A DNA stretch of 64,000 bases from Ruminococcus sp. (GCA_017484095.1 JAFUTU010000033.1:1-64000); one strand, 5' to 3'; positions 50,216 through 60,302 are shown, counted from the first letter of the stretch. The notes: generated by a model not told the origin, from the letters alone. Numbers and translations: made by a program.

Positions 50216-50983
50216 TCAAAGACCGATCTTAATTGTTGTACCCTGAACACTCACTCCGGCTGATACAGTTATAGGCAGTTTTTGATCGTCAGTAAAGCCT
50301 ATAGTCTCACCATTTTTTAGAACAGCCTCTTCCGTAACAACATACTCAGCGATCGCATAGAGAATGCCTATTACCTGGTCAGGCTGAAGCTGACTATCTA
50401 TTATTTCCATTTCTTCATAGCCAAGCACTCTCATGCCCGAAGTATACGCACACAGGCCTGTTTTTGTAAGATACATACCTGCGTGGATAAGAATAGGCAT
50501 CGGAGTCTGATCGTCTTTGATAGAATTTGCAAAGTTGATATAGAACTGCTTTTCATAACAGGTCGGTGCTTTATAAATACCAATGGCGTTATCAAGCTTT
50601 AACAGGCAGCAAGCAACTTTTGCGAACAATATAGCCTGGTCATACGGGTCAAACTTGTTCATTACAGCCAAAAGTACCTGAGCGTTATGCTCTGCTACTG
50701 CTTCAGGACCGCCCTTCCAGAACACATTTGTATTTGCAGCCTCTTCTGCTTCTTTATTTGGTACCGGGCTTGGAAGTAAAGAGCAAGCGACCATCATATC
50801 ATCTATTTTAAATACGACGGCATCGTCTTTTACCTCATCGGCAACTTCGATATCCCAGTCTTCTTTTAGATATTTAAAGAAGCGGTTCCAATCCATATTA
50901 GCGTCTTTATAAAGCACGAAGCCGCTGAGGACATTACCCTCCCCTTCTTTTGCTTCATTGTTTTTGATCTCGTTTTCAGCCAT
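50216..50983 (-). CDS. DUF4261-domain protein
   Basis: A 255-residue soluble protein. SGFVLYKDANMDWNRFFKYL with KEDWDIEVADE is the opening pattern of DUF4261 proteins, and the mid-region AQVLLAVMNKFDPYDQAILF fits as well. DUF4261 proteins are of unknown function, some near polymorphic toxin or immunity genes; no toxin gene is seen here. It lies between ppdK and tRNA-Arg and starts after AACGGAGG. A hairpin (AACAGCCGT/ACGGCTGTT, 50149-50180) follows it. Confidence 0.75.
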   Translation of the reverse strand: MAENEIKNNEAKEGEGNVLSGFVLYKDANMDWNRFFKYLKEDWDIEVADEVKDDAVVFKIDDMMVACSLLPSPVPNKEAEEAANTNVFWKGGPEAVAEHNAQVLLAVMNKFDPYDQAILFAKVACCLLKLDNAIGIYKAPTCYEKQFYINFANSIKDDQTPMPILIHAGMYLTKTGLCAYTSGMRVLGYEEMEIIDSQLQPDQVIGILYAIAEYVVTEEAVLKNGETIGFTDDQKLPITVSAGVSVQGTTIKIGL

Positions 50984-51008
50984 AATAAACCTCCGTTTGT
51001 TTAGTAAG

Positions 51009-51082
51009 TGCGCCTGATGCGATTCGAACGCACGGCCTTCAGAGTCGGAGTCTGACGCTCTATCCAGCTGAGCTACAGGCGC
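51009..51082 (-). tRNA. tRNA-Arg (anticodon CCG)
   Basis: A 74-base cloverleaf on the minus strand. The acceptor arms GCGCCTG and CAGGCGC pair perfectly, with A as discriminator. The D-arm contains AGCTCAGCTGGATAGAGC, the anticodon stem TCAGA/TCTGA encloses CTCCGAC with anticodon CCG, and the T-arm has GTTCGAATC. CCA is not encoded. It reads CGG codons. Confidence 0.95.
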
Positions 51083-51116
51083 GCATTAGCTCTTTGCACA
51101 GCAAAGAGCTTTAGAA

Positions 51117-53102
51117 TTATCTGATCTTAGAGCCGCACGGCAGTGACTGATCCGGGAAAACGACACTTGCTCCTCCGTCGGGAGTATCTGCTGCCAGTAT
51201 CATTCCCTGAGACTCAACACCGCAAAGCTTTGCAGGCTTCAAATTCGCAACAATAATGATCTTCTTTCCTACAAGGTCCTCAGGCTTATACCATTCAGCG
51301 ATACCCGAAACGACCTGACGTCCTCCGAATCCGTCATCAAGCTGCAGACAAAGAAGCTTCTTTGACTTCTTTACCTTTTCACAGGACTTTACAAGTGCAA
51401 CTCTGAGGTCGGCCTTGCCGAAATCATCAATAGTTATCTCTGAACCAAGCTCATCAGGTGTGAACTCATCAGTCTTCTCGCTTTCAGAAAGGTCAGCCTT
51501 TGCAGCAGCCATATTCTTTTCTATAATAGCGTTGAGCTCATCTATTTCTTTATCCATATCTATTCTCGGGAAAAGGATCTCACCCTTGTGGACTGTGACA
51601 TCAAGAGGAAGCACTCCTAGCTTGCCTGCATTCTCATAATTGCAGGCATCAGCAGCTACACCGATCTGCTCCCACACCTTTGGCATAGTTGTAGGCATAA
51701 ATGGTGAAAGCAAAGTAGAGATCACCCTTATCGCTTCAAGCAGATTATAAAGAACAGAAGCAAGTCTGGCTTTTTTAGATTCGTCCTTACCGAGCTTCCA
51801 CGGCTCTGTCTCGTCAATATACTTGTTTGCTCGGTCAACAGCAATAAAAATCTCTTCAAGCGCATTTTTTAGCCTTGTTTCATTGACACATACGTCAACC
51901 TTCTCACGGAGAGCAAGTATGCACTCGTTAAGTGACTGATCGAAGTCTCCCACTTCCCTTTCTGCAGGAAGTGTTCCTCCGAAGTACTTGTCCGCCATTG
52001 CAACAGTTCTTGAAACAAGATTACCAAATCCGTTTGCAAGATCGGAATTTATACGGTTTATCATTATTTCATTTGAAAAGGCGCTGTCAGCACCGAGAGC
52101 CATTTCACGCATGATATGATATCTGATAGCATCAACACCATAGCGCTCGCCAAGCATGAACGGATCAACAACATTGCCAAGAGACTTCGACATCTTCTGA
52201 TTCTCTCCGTTTTTATTCTGGAAAGTTATCCAGCCATGAACAGCAAGGTGCTTTGGAAGAGGAATATCAAGTGCTATGAGCATAGCAGGCCAGATTATCG
52301 CATGGAACCTCATTATATCCTTAGCTACCATATGAACATCGGCAGGCCAGAATTTTGAAAAATCATCATAAGCAGCGTTATCATATCCCAAAGCTGTGAT
52401 ATAGTTTGAAAGAGCATCTATCCATACATACACCACATGCTTATCATCAAAGGAAACGGGAATTCCCCAAGTGAAAGATGTTCTGGAAACACAGAGGTCT
52501 TCAAGGCCGGGCTTGATAAAGTTGTTTACAAGCTCCTGAGCTCTGTACTTAGGTCTTAAATAATCTGTTTCGAGAAGCAGCTTTTCAATTTTTTCTGCAA
52601 AAGGCGCCATTTTGAAGAAGTAAGCTTCTTCCTTGGCTTCAACTACAGGTCTGTGGCATTCAGGACAGCAGCCGTGCTCATCAAGCTGGCTCTCGGTCCA
52701 GAAGCTTTCACAAGGAGTACAGTACTTGCCCTTATACTCGCCCTTATAAATATAACCCTTATCATAAAGGTCTTTAAATATCTTCTGAACAGCTGATACG
52801 TGATAATCATCGGTCGTTCTGATATATCTGTCATAGCTGATATTCATATAGCTCCAAAGCTTTTTGAATACCTCAACTATCTCGTCGACATACTCTTTCG
52901 GAGTAACACCCTTTTCGGCAGCCTTCTGCTCGATTTTCTGACCATGCTCATCTGTACCTGTCAGGAACATAACATCATAGCCCTGCATTCTTTTATATCT
53001 TGCGATAGAATCACACGCTACCGTCGTATAGCAATGACCTATATGTGGATTGCCCGACGGATAATAGATAGGTGTTGTAATGTAAAAGGTTTTATTATCC
53101 AT
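51117..53102 (-). CDS. metG: Methionyl-tRNA synthetase
   Basis: A 661-residue class I synthetase that charges tRNA-Met. It has the HIGH box in PSGNPHIGHCYT, the Cys4 connective peptide (CTPCESFWTESQ... CCPECHRP), the intact KMSKSLGN loop, and the anticodon-binding alpha-bundle. A C-terminal tRNA-binding OB domain (about residues 555-661) contains DLRVALVKSCEKVKKSKKLL. It is complete and should be the housekeeping enzyme; a divergent paralogue lies at 13133-15148. ATG 53102 follows AGGAGGATAAAT. Confidence 0.96.
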   Translation of the reverse strand: MDNKTFYITTPIYYPSGNPHIGHCYTTVACDSIARYKRMQGYDVMFLTGTDEHGQKIEQKAAEKGVTPKEYVDEIVEVFKKLWSYMNISYDRYIRTTDDYHVSAVQKIFKDLYDKGYIYKGEYKGKYCTPCESFWTESQLDEHGCCPECHRPVVEAKEEAYFFKMAPFAEKIEKLLLETDYLRPKYRAQELVNNFIKPGLEDLCVSRTSFTWGIPVSFDDKHVVYVWIDALSNYITALGYDNAAYDDFSKFWPADVHMVAKDIMRFHAIIWPAMLIALDIPLPKHLAVHGWITFQNKNGENQKMSKSLGNVVDPFMLGERYGVDAIRYHIMREMALGADSAFSNEIMINRINSDLANGFGNLVSRTVAMADKYFGGTLPAEREVGDFDQSLNECILALREKVDVCVNETRLKNALEEIFIAVDRANKYIDETEPWKLGKDESKKARLASVLYNLLEAIRVISTLLSPFMPTTMPKVWEQIGVAADACNYENAGKLGVLPLDVTVHKGEILFPRIDMDKEIDELNAIIEKNMAAAKADLSESEKTDEFTPDELGSEITIDDFGKADLRVALVKSCEKVKKSKKLLCLQLDDGFGGRQVVSGIAEWYKPEDLVGKKIIIVANLKPAKLCGVESQGMILAADTPDGGASVVFPDQSLPCGSKIR

Positions 53103-53177
53103 ATTTATCCTCCTAGAATTATAATACAGTACCTTATATTATACAACTTAAATTCAATTTCGTCAAGTGCAGTAATA

Positions 53178-53212
53178 CAAAAAAGGCACAGCTTTATGCT
53201 GCGCCTTATAAT
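53178..53212 (-). terminator. Terminator after pta
   Basis: AAGGCACAGC and GCTGCGCCTT arms with one mismatch, and a T-run on the minus strand. Confidence 0.85.
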
Positions 53213-53224
53213 GAGCTTATGTTA

Positions 53225-54241
53225 TCATGCCATACCGGCGGTGATTATTGCCATTTTGTAGACCTCTTCGGCGTTGCAGCCTCTTGAGAGATCGTTTATA
53301 GGAGCATTAAGTCCCTGAAGGATCGGGCCGTAAGCTTCAAAGCCGCCAAGTCTCTGAGCTATCTTATAGCCGATGTTTCCTGCCTCTATAAGCGGGAAAA
53401 TAAATGTGTTTGCCTTACCTGCAACAGCAGAATCGGGGCATTTGGTCTTTGCTACCTCTTCGGATACAGCCGCATCAAACTGGAACTCACCGTCGATAGT
53501 AAGCTCAGGAGCTATCTTGCGAGCTTCGATAACAGCATCGTGGCTGAGCTGAACAGTGCCGCCCTTTCCTGAACCGTAAGTCGAGAAACTCAGAACTGCG
53601 ACCTTAGGATCAATACCGAAGAAATCAGCAGTACGTGCTGTCTCAACTGCTACCTCTGCAAGCTGCTGTGCAGCTGTAAGAACAACATTGCCTTCCTTGT
53701 CAAGTCTGTCGGTATAGCCGAGATTGATAGCACAGTCACCCATTGCTATCTTCTCTTCTTCGCCGTCCTTTTCTCTGAAAAGAATGAATGAAGAGCTTAC
53801 AAGATTTGACCCCTTCTTGGTTTTGATTATCTGAAGTGCAGGTCTGACTGTATCAGCGGTAGAATATGTAGCTCCGCCAAGAAGTGCATCTGCCTTACCG
53901 GCCTTAACGAGCATGGTTCCGAAATAATTTGACTTTTTAAGCAGCTCACGGCACTCATCCTCAGTCATCTTGCCCTTTCTGAGCTCAAACATCTGAGCTA
54001 CCAGAGAGTCCATTTCATCATAAGTCAGAGGATCAAGGATCGTTGCCTTATCAACATCGAAACCGCCCTCCTGAGCAGCAGCCTTAACCTCCTCTGGAAC
54101 ACCGCAAAGGATAACTCCCATTAAGTCTTCCTTCAAAAGTCTGTCAGCAGCGGAAAGGATCCTCTTATCTGTACCCTCTGTGAAAACTATTGTCTTCTTG
54201 CTTGCTTTAAGGTTAGCAAGAAGCTTATCAAACATTGCCAT
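53225..54241 (-). CDS. pta: Phosphate acetyltransferase
   Basis: A 338-residue short-form Pta that exchanges acetyl-CoA and phosphate for acetyl phosphate and CoA, feeding acetate formation and ATP. The conserved stretches KADALLGGATYSTADTVRPA, SSFILF, STYGSGKGG and EFQFDAA are present in order. No ackA is in the window. ATG 54241 has AGGAGGTCATTATT; the alternative ATG six bases later has worse spacing. Confidence 0.94.
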   Translation of the reverse strand: MAMFDKLLANLKASKKTIVFTEGTDKRILSAADRLLKEDLMGVILCGVPEEVKAAAQEGGFDVDKATILDPLTYDEMDSLVAQMFELRKGKMTEDECRELLKKSNYFGTMLVKAGKADALLGGATYSTADTVRPALQIIKTKKGSNLVSSSFILFREKDGEEEKIAMGDCAINLGYTDRLDKEGNVVLTAAQQLAEVAVETARTADFFGIDPKVAVLSFSTYGSGKGGTVQLSHDAVIEARKIAPELTIDGEFQFDAAVSEEVAKTKCPDSAVAGKANTFIFPLIEAGNIGYKIAQRLGGFEAYGPILQGLNAPINDLSRGCNAEEVYKMAIITAGMA

Positions 54242-54310
54242 AATAATGACCTCCTGAAATTTATTTTACGATATTATTATATCACTGCATTATTAAAAAT
54301 GCAAGAGCGA

Positions 54311-54940
54311 TCAGAGCGTTCCGAATATTCTGTCACCTGCATCACCGAGACCCGGAACGATATATGCGTTCTCATTCAGTCCTTCGTCAAGTGTTCCGAC
54401 ATAGATATCAATATCAGGGTGAGCTTTGCGAAGAGCCTCAAGTCCCTCGGGTGCAGCGATGATGCACATAAACTTAATGCTTGTACAGCCTTTTGACTTG
54501 ATGAAATCAACTGCCTGTATTGCTGATCCGCCTGTTGCAAGCATAGGGTCAGGCAGGATGACCAGTCTTTGATCTACATTCTCGGGAAGATTGCTGTAAT
54601 ATTCATGCGGCCGATGTGTGACCTCATCGCGTGAAAGACCAATATGACCGACCTTTGCTGACGGTACAAGCTCAAGAATACCGTTCACCATGCCAAGACC
54701 AGCTCTCAGTATAGGAACGACTGCAAGCTTTTTACCGGAAATCATAGGCTGCTTTGTAGCAGTGATGGGAGTTGTAACATCGACAAGTGTTGTTGGCAGA
54801 TCTCTTAAAGCCTCATAGCACATGAGCATTGCTATCTCCTCAACAAGAGTTCTGAAATCTTTAGTGCCTGTGTTAACATCTCTGAGAATAGTTATTTTAT
54901 GTTTGATTAAAGGATGATCCACGATCAAAACCTGAGACAT
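54311..54940 (-). CDS. upp: Uracil phosphoribosyltransferase
   Basis: A 209-residue salvage enzyme converting uracil and PRPP to [15 protein letters not shown] and the PRPP loop [13 protein letters not shown] are intact, and the C-terminal uracil-binding [12 protein letters not shown] is present. ATG 54940 follows AAAGGTCGGATATT (read on the minus strand); a longer frame adds 15 residues from the leader. It lies 69 bases upstream of pta on the same strand and may be co-transcribed with it. Confidence 0.95.
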   Translation of the reverse strand: MSQVLIVDHPLIKHKITILRDVNTGTKDFRTLVEEIAMLMCYEALRDLPTTLVDVTTPITATKQPMISGKKLAVVPILRAGLGMVNGILELVPSAKVGHIGLSRDEVTHRPHEYYSNLPENVDQRLVILPDPMLATGGSAIQAVDFIKSKGCTSIKFMCIIAAPEGLEALRKAHPDIDIYVGTLDEGLNENAYIVPGLGDAGDRIFGTL

Positions 54941-55012
54941 AATATCCGACCTTTCTTTTCCATATTTATTATTATGATACCACATAAATCATGATTCGTC
55001 AATAACAAACAG

Positions 55013-55044
55013 CAAAAACCGAGCTAAAAAATTCAGCTCGGTTT
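55013..55044 (-). terminator. Terminator after the ABC exporter operon
   Basis: AAACCGAGCT and AGCTCGGTTT with an A/T-rich loop and a T-run on the minus strand. Confidence 0.88.
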
Positions 55045-55048
55045 CAAA

Positions 55049-56947
55049 CTATTCTAACTCAAAAGCGCCTGTATAAAGCTGATAATACTGCCCTTTTGCA
55101 ACAATCAGTTCCTGGTGAGTGCCGCGCTCTATTATTGAGCCGTGGTCAAGAACGATGATAACGTTAGAGTTTTTTACAGTTGAAAGCCTGTGTGCTATAA
55201 CGAACACAGTTCTTCCGTTCATAAGGCGATCCATGCCTTTAGACACGATCTGCTCTGTTCTGGTATCTATAGAGCTTGTAGCTTCGTCAAGTATCATAAC
55301 AGGAGGATCGGCAACTGCTGCTCTGGCAATAGCTAAGAGCTGACACTGCCCCTGTGAAAGGTTAGAGCCGTCACCGGAAAGTACTGTATCATAACCGTTT
55401 GGCAGCTTTCTGATAAAACTGTCAGCGCCTGCAAGCTTTGCAGCCTTTATACAGTCATCATCAGATGCATCAAGATTGCCATATCTGATGTTTTCCATTA
55501 CAGTTCCCGTAAACAGAACGGTATCCTGCAAAACAATGCCCAGAGATCTTCTCAAAGATGATTTTTTGATCTTATTGATATTTATATCATCATAACGAAT
55601 TTTGCCGTCTGCAATGTCGTAAAATCGGTTGATAAGGTTTGTGATAGTTGTCTTTCCTGCACCTGTGGCACCGACAAAAGCTATCTTCTGACCAGGTTTA
55701 CCATACAGAGTGATGTTATGGAGGATCATTTTATCTGGCTTATATGCAAAATCAACGTCATAGAAACGAACATCGCCTTTCAAAGGCGTATATGTCGTGG
55801 TATCGGTCTCCTTATGATAGTGTTTCCATGCCCAGATACCTGTCTTTTCATCGCATTCAATAAGCTTGCCATTAACATTCTTTGCATTGACAAGTTCAAC
55901 ATATCCGTCATCTACCTCGGGCTCCTCGTCCATCAGAGCAAAAACTCTTCTGGCGCCTGCTATACCCATAACGACAGAGTTTATCTGCGGTGATATCTGT
56001 TGTATAGAACCTGCGAACTGTCTGCACATACCCAGAAACGGTACAACAACAGCTAATGAGAACGGCAGACCTGAAACAGATATGTTTTTAACACCAAGTT
56101 CTAAGAAAAGACCACCTGCGACTGCAACAAAAACATACACAAGATAGTTAACATTATTAAGTATCGGCATAAGGGTGTTGGAATAATAATTAGCCTTATA
56201 TGCAGCCTCATAAAGCTCATTGTTTGCAGCATCGAACGAAGCCTGAGAATCATCCTCATGGTTAAAGACCTTGATGACCTTCTGGCCGTTTATCATTTCC
56301 TCGATGACGCCTTCGGTCTTTCCTATCGCTTTTTGCTGATTAATGAAATATACTGCTGATTTTCCGCCGATCTTCTTAGTGATAAATATTGTTATAACAG
56401 CGCCTACGATAATAACAAGACCCATAAGCACTGAATAATACATCATTATGCAGAGGATCGTTGCTACTGTTATAAGCGAAACAAGCAGCTGCGGAAAGCT
56501 CTGAGAGATCATCTGCCTCATAGCGTCGACATCGTTAGTATAGTGAGACATTATGTCACCGCGCTGATTTGTGTCAAAATAGCGTATAGGAAGAGACTCC
56601 ATATGCTCGAACATTGCAACTCTGAATTTATCGAGAGCTCCCTGCGTAAACACTGCCAGCAGCTGATTGTACAGGAATGTAACGATAAGTGCAACAACAT
56701 ATATCCCGCCCAATGTCAGAACATATTTCATTACCTTTGGCGATGCAGTATCCCAGCTCCAGCCTTTATCCCATGCCTTCTCCATAACAGATATTACCTT
56801 TTGCTGGAATATAGACGGAAGCGCTCCGAGAATAGCATTAACAACTATAAGCACTATAATGAGAGGAAGGAGCTTCGGGAAAAAGCCCAAAAGCAGCTTC
56901 ATCAGTCTTTTGAAAGTGCCTGTGCTTTTCTGATCTTTTTTAGCCAC
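55049..56947 (-). CDS. ABC exporter half-transporter with consensus ATPase site
   Basis: A 632-residue fused membrane/ATPase protein: six transmembrane helices in residues 20-330 and an ATPase with Walker A GATGAGKTT, signature LSQGQCQ and Walker B VMILDEATSS with the catalytic Glu. A short insertion (CDEKTGIWAWKHYHKE) precedes the ATPase. Its start overlaps the end of the 585-residue partner by eight bases. Together they form a heterodimeric exporter of the BmrCD/TM287-288 type, expected to expel drugs or lipids. Confidence 0.9.
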   Translation of the reverse strand: MAKKDQKSTGTFKRLMKLLLGFFPKLLPLIIVLIVVNAILGALPSIFQQKVISVMEKAWDKGWSWDTASPKVMKYVLTLGGIYVVALIVTFLYNQLLAVFTQGALDKFRVAMFEHMESLPIRYFDTNQRGDIMSHYTNDVDAMRQMISQSFPQLLVSLITVATILCIMMYYSVLMGLVIIVGAVITIFITKKIGGKSAVYFINQQKAIGKTEGVIEEMINGQKVIKVFNHEDDSQASFDAANNELYEAAYKANYYSNTLMPILNNVNYLVYVFVAVAGGLFLELGVKNISVSGLPFSLAVVVPFLGMCRQFAGSIQQISPQINSVVMGIAGARRVFALMDEEPEVDDGYVELVNAKNVNGKLIECDEKTGIWAWKHYHKETDTTTYTPLKGDVRFYDVDFAYKPDKMILHNITLYGKPGQKIAFVGATGAGKTTITNLINRFYDIADGKIRYDDININKIKKSSLRRSLGIVLQDTVLFTGTVMENIRYGNLDASDDDCIKAAKLAGADSFIRKLPNGYDTVLSGDGSNLSQGQCQLLAIARAAVADPPVMILDEATSSIDTRTEQIVSKGMDRLMNGRTVFVIAHRLSTVKNSNVIIVLDHGSIIERGTHQELIVAKGQYYQLYTGAFELE

Positions 56948-58697
56948 TTACAGACACCTCCTTATCACTGTCACTGCGGTTCTGAGAATAATAGACCTCT
57001 TGGTATATCGCATTGGTCTTGAGGAGCTCTTCACTGGTGCCGATTGCGTTGATCTTTCCTGCATCCATAACGATTATCCTGTCAGCATCCTCGACCGAGC
57101 TTGTTCTCTGAGCGATTATTATTTTAGTGGTCTCAGGAATATAGTCTCGCATAGCCTTTCTGATTAGGGCATCTGTTTTTGTATCTACAGCCGATGTGCT
57201 GTCATCAAGAATGAGTATTTTTGGTCTTTTCAGCAGTGCTCTGGCTATGCAAAGACGCTGCTTCTGTCCGCCCGAAACGTTAGTGCCCCCCTGCTCTATA
57301 TAGGTGTCGTACCCCTGCGGCATATGATCTATAAATTCGTCAGCGCAGGCAAGATGACAAACCTCCTTGACTTCATCAAGAGACGCATCTTTATTTCCCC
57401 AGCGGATATTCTCGGCGATCGTACCGGAGAACAATACATTTTTCTGAAGCACCATAGCCACGCTGTCACGCAGAGTAGTAAGATCGTATTCCTTAACGTT
57501 CTTTCCGCCTACCATTACTGAACCCTCAGAAACATCGTAAAGGCGAGGAATAAGCTGAACAAGCGAAGATTTCGCAGAGCCTGTGCCTCCGATGATACCG
57601 ATAGTTTCACCTGATCTTATATGCAGGTCAACATGATCCAGCACATTTTCCTCAGCCTTAACAGAGTATCTGAAAATAATATCATTGAAATCGATCGAAC
57701 CGTCAGCGACCTCTTTAAGCGCATTATCAGGAGACTGGATGCTGCTTTTCTCATTGAGAGCTTCGCATACACGCTGGCACGACTCCTCAGAGAAGGTTAT
57801 CATAACGAAAATCATTGAAACCATCATCAGAGAAACAAGGATCTGAAAGCCGTAAGTAAGGAGAGTCGAGAACTGACCGATATCCAGAGCCTTACCGCCA
57901 GTCGAAATAATAGCCTTTGAACCAAAAGAAAGTACAAGAAGCATTACGGTATAAATACAAAACTGCATAAGAGGCCCGTTCAAAGCAAGAAGCCTCTCTG
58001 CTTTAGTAAAGATAGTTTTGATATTAGCCGAATCATTTCTGAATTTCTTGTTCTCGTGATCCTCACGCACATATGATTTGACAACTCTGATACCCTTTAT
58101 ATTCTCCTCAACAGAATTATTAAGAGCATCATACATCGGGAATCCTTTTCTGAATATCGGAAGCGCTTTCTTGGATATCAGTAAAAGTCCCCCGCCGAGG
58201 ATCGGTATGATAAGCAAAAAGATAAGCGCCATTTTACCGCCCATAATAAACGCCATAGTGAATGAGAATATCAGATTGAGCGGCGCTCTGATAGCAGTTC
58301 TGATTATCATCATAAATGCCATCTGGATATTCTGGATATCTGTGGTCAGTCTGGTAACAAGCGATGCATTAGAAAACTTATCGATATTTGAGAATGAGTA
58401 TCTTTGAATGTTTCTGAAAACATCAGCTCTCAGATTTCTCGCAAATCCCGTGCTTGCCTTCGCACAGTGAATACCTGCCAGATAGCCAAAAAGCAGAGAG
58501 AGCAGTGAGAACAAAACGAGTTTCCACGCATAACTCATTATTACAGACACGGAACAACCGTCTCTGATATCATTGACAAGAAGAGCGATAACATAAGGTA
58601 TGATCGCTTCAAGCAGGACTTCACCAACGACAAAGACTGGTGTAAGTATCGTAGAGCGCCTGAATTCACGTATACTTCGCGCTAATTGTTTTATCAT
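56940..58697 (-). CDS. ABC exporter half-transporter with degenerate ATPase site
   Basis: A 585-residue half-transporter with six transmembrane helices and an ATPase domain. Walker A is GGTGSAKSSL, signature VSGGQKQR, but Walker B ends ILILDDSTSA with Asp where the catalytic Glu should be. Heterodimeric exporters commonly have one such degenerate site, so this is the TM287-like partner of the 632-residue protein. ATG 58697 follows TAGGAGGAATTTC. An inverted repeat 18 bases upstream may be its operator. Confidence 0.9.
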   Translation of the reverse strand: MIKQLARSIREFRRSTILTPVFVVGEVLLEAIIPYVIALLVNDIRDGCSVSVIMSYAWKLVLFSLLSLLFGYLAGIHCAKASTGFARNLRADVFRNIQRYSFSNIDKFSNASLVTRLTTDIQNIQMAFMMIIRTAIRAPLNLIFSFTMAFIMGGKMALIFLLIIPILGGGLLLISKKALPIFRKGFPMYDALNNSVEENIKGIRVVKSYVREDHENKKFRNDSANIKTIFTKAERLLALNGPLMQFCIYTVMLLVLSFGSKAIISTGGKALDIGQFSTLLTYGFQILVSLMMVSMIFVMITFSEESCQRVCEALNEKSSIQSPDNALKEVADGSIDFNDIIFRYSVKAEENVLDHVDLHIRSGETIGIIGGTGSAKSSLVQLIPRLYDVSEGSVMVGGKNVKEYDLTTLRDSVAMVLQKNVLFSGTIAENIRWGNKDASLDEVKEVCHLACADEFIDHMPQGYDTYIEQGGTNVSGGQKQRLCIARALLKRPKILILDDSTSAVDTKTDALIRKAMRDYIPETTKIIIAQRTSSVEDADRIIVMDAGKINAIGTSEELLKTNAIYQEVYYSQNRSDSDKEVSVSG

Positions 58698-58714
58698 GAA
58701 ATTCCTCCTATATC

Positions 58715-58733
58715 ATTACAAACTATTTGTAAT
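58715..58733. promoter_or_regulatory. Operator-like palindrome upstream of the ABC exporter
   Basis: ATTACAAA, CTA, TTTGTAAT: perfect eight-base arms around three bases. Geometry and base content fit a MarR- or TetR-type site. No regulator gene is adjacent. Confidence 0.6.
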
Positions 58734-58823
58734 TATATCACTATTGATTTTAAAAGTCAACAAAGCTAAATCTAATTTTACATCATTTATATAAAGTTAA
58801 CACATTATAAATGTAATAAGATA

Positions 58824-58855
58824 AAAAGCTCTGCCGTAAACCGACAGAGCTTTGC
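58824..58855 (-). terminator. Terminator after the small membrane protein gene
   Basis: AAAGCTCTG and CAGAGCTTT arms with an inner CGG/CCG pair, next to the stop codon. Confidence 0.85.
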
Positions 58856-59266
58856 TTATTGAAGTATTGCAGCTCTCGAATTTTTTCGGGATAATACAAA
58901 ACACACAACCGAAAAGATCAGCAATAAACCTCCCAAAACAGGATATATAACGATCAATTTGTTTGTAGTTCCATAAATATCCAGCATACCTTTGAAAACG
59001 CAGCCAACTGTAAACGCTGCAATAGACGAATTATATGTGTTAATCGTAAGTCTTGTAGGCTGTTCAGCATTTAACAAACCCAGCAACAAATACGGCATCG
59101 CACCCATAATAAGCGGTATTGCAAAAGCATATATCATAAAATACGAATAGACCTCGTGGCTGAAAATCTCATATACCGCACCGAATACTGCTGTAAACAC
59201 CGCAGCGAACGTGTTGCCAAGAGCGTTCTTTAATGTTCTTTTCCGTTTAATATCCAATGTATACAA
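58856..59266 (-). CDS. Four-helix membrane protein of unknown function
   Basis: A 136-residue protein with four hydrophobic segments (about 18-35, 41-64, 80-96, 104-126) and short polar ends. TTG 59266 is used, nine bases after GGAG, and overlaps the end of the phosphodiester glycosidase gene by 20 bases, which indicates coupling. I see no catalytic motif. It may assist or anchor the neighbouring surface enzyme. Confidence 0.7.
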   Translation of the reverse strand: MYTLDIKRKRTLKNALGNTFAAVFTAVFGAVYEIFSHEVYSYFMIYAFAIPLIMGAMPYLLLGLLNAEQPTRLTINTYNSSIAAFTVGCVFKGMLDIYGTTNKLIVIYPVLGGLLLIFSVVCFVLSRKNSRAAILQ

Positions 59267-60302
59267 TGTCGCTCACTCCTCTCTCCTTTATAGATCTGCC
59301 GTTAGTGGTCGGATTGTTAACGAGTTCACCGTTATAATACATTGTTGATGAACCGCCGCCGTCAAGATTATAGGCTGTCGCAACACCTAAACTTCGCATA
59401 AACTGTGCCAGCTGATAAAGTGACAATCCCTCGCTCTCAGATGTTCTGCCATCAGAAACAACGAACACATAATGCAGATCGTCTATATAACCGATCGCAG
59501 TTCTCGGGTTGCTGGCCATTGCTTTGCCGACCTCCTCAGTTTCGGATACTGTAACTGAGCTGTCCTCCAAAAGTGCAGGCCCGAAATCCCAGCACTGCCA
59601 AACACCCATATCCACAAGATTATAAGCCGTGTAATCGTCACTGTCAATAACACTCATAGAGCCGTCAGCAAACAGACAGAGGATATCATCACCGCTGCTT
59701 TCATCTCTGTATACAACGCCGTTTCTGATAACATAACCTGTCTCACGGGTGCCGTAATAGTCGCCGTTTATTGCAAGCAATGCATCGTTAGTTTCTGCTA
59801 TTTCCGAAGTGTTTTCAGTAACGTTTCTGCCATAGGTATCATCCGCAAAAGCAGTTTTCAGATATTCAGCAGAGCTGAGCTTGATATCGGCAACATATAT
59901 TTTTGTGCCGTTTTCATAATATTCTGACATTGATATTGCCACATCATCAGATGCGTAATCATATTCCCGCTGATCTGCTGTTTCAGTACTCTCTTCATTG
60001 TTTTCCGCCTTAGTTTCATCGTCATTTAGAGTATCTATAATTGAGGTTCCGCCTGTATGCTTATGCCTGCTGCTTGCTACATTACTTTTTGAGCTGTCCT
60101 CTTCCTGAAATATTCCACTGCTCTGCCCTTCATCAGACTCTGATAAAACAGATTTTTTCTCTATGTTTTCAAACATTGAAGTATTCATCGTTGTTGCATT
60201 GGTATCAATCCTGTCACTTATAACAAAGGTATCCAGAGCAATATACGCTGTTAGTGCAGTCAGTGCCATAGAATACGTGACAGCCCACACCCATTTTTTC
60301 AT
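59247..60302 (-). CDS. Membrane-anchored phosphodiester glycosidase (NAGPA/DUF2233 domain)
   Basis: A 351-residue protein. An N-terminal signal-anchor is followed by a long acidic, Ser/Glu-rich linker (about 35-120) and a NAGPA domain. The latter contains ALLAINGDYYG, RTAIGYID and the hallmark YNLDGGGSSTM near the C-terminus, with TNGRSIKERGVSD closing the fold. Such proteins act on phosphodiester-linked sugars and occur with exopolysaccharide genes. ATG 60302 is chosen as the start of the signal-anchor; the ATG three codons earlier sits almost on the ribosome site, so the true start is uncertain by three residues. Confidence 0.85.
   Translation of the reverse strand: MKKWVWAVTYSMALTALTAYIALDTFVISDRIDTNATTMNTSMFENIEKKSVLSESDEGQSSGIFQEEDSSKSNVASSRHKHTGGTSIIDTLNDDETKAENNEESTETADQREYDYASDDVAISMSEYYENGTKIYVADIKLSSAEYLKTAFADDTYGRNVTENTSEIAETNDALLAINGDYYGTRETGYVIRNGVVYRDESSGDDILCLFADGSMSVIDSDDYTAYNLVDMGVWQCWDFGPALLEDSSVTVSETEEVGKAMASNPRTAIGYIDDLHYVFVVSDGRTSESEGLSLYQLAQFMRSLGVATAYNLDGGGSSTMYYNGELVNNPTTNGRSIKERGVSDIVYIGY

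Noticed and set aside
53103..53224. T-box riboswitch upstream of metG
   Set aside because: The leader is too short and no specifier hairpin or T-box sequence is seen. The MetRS paralogue at 13133 likewise lacks one.
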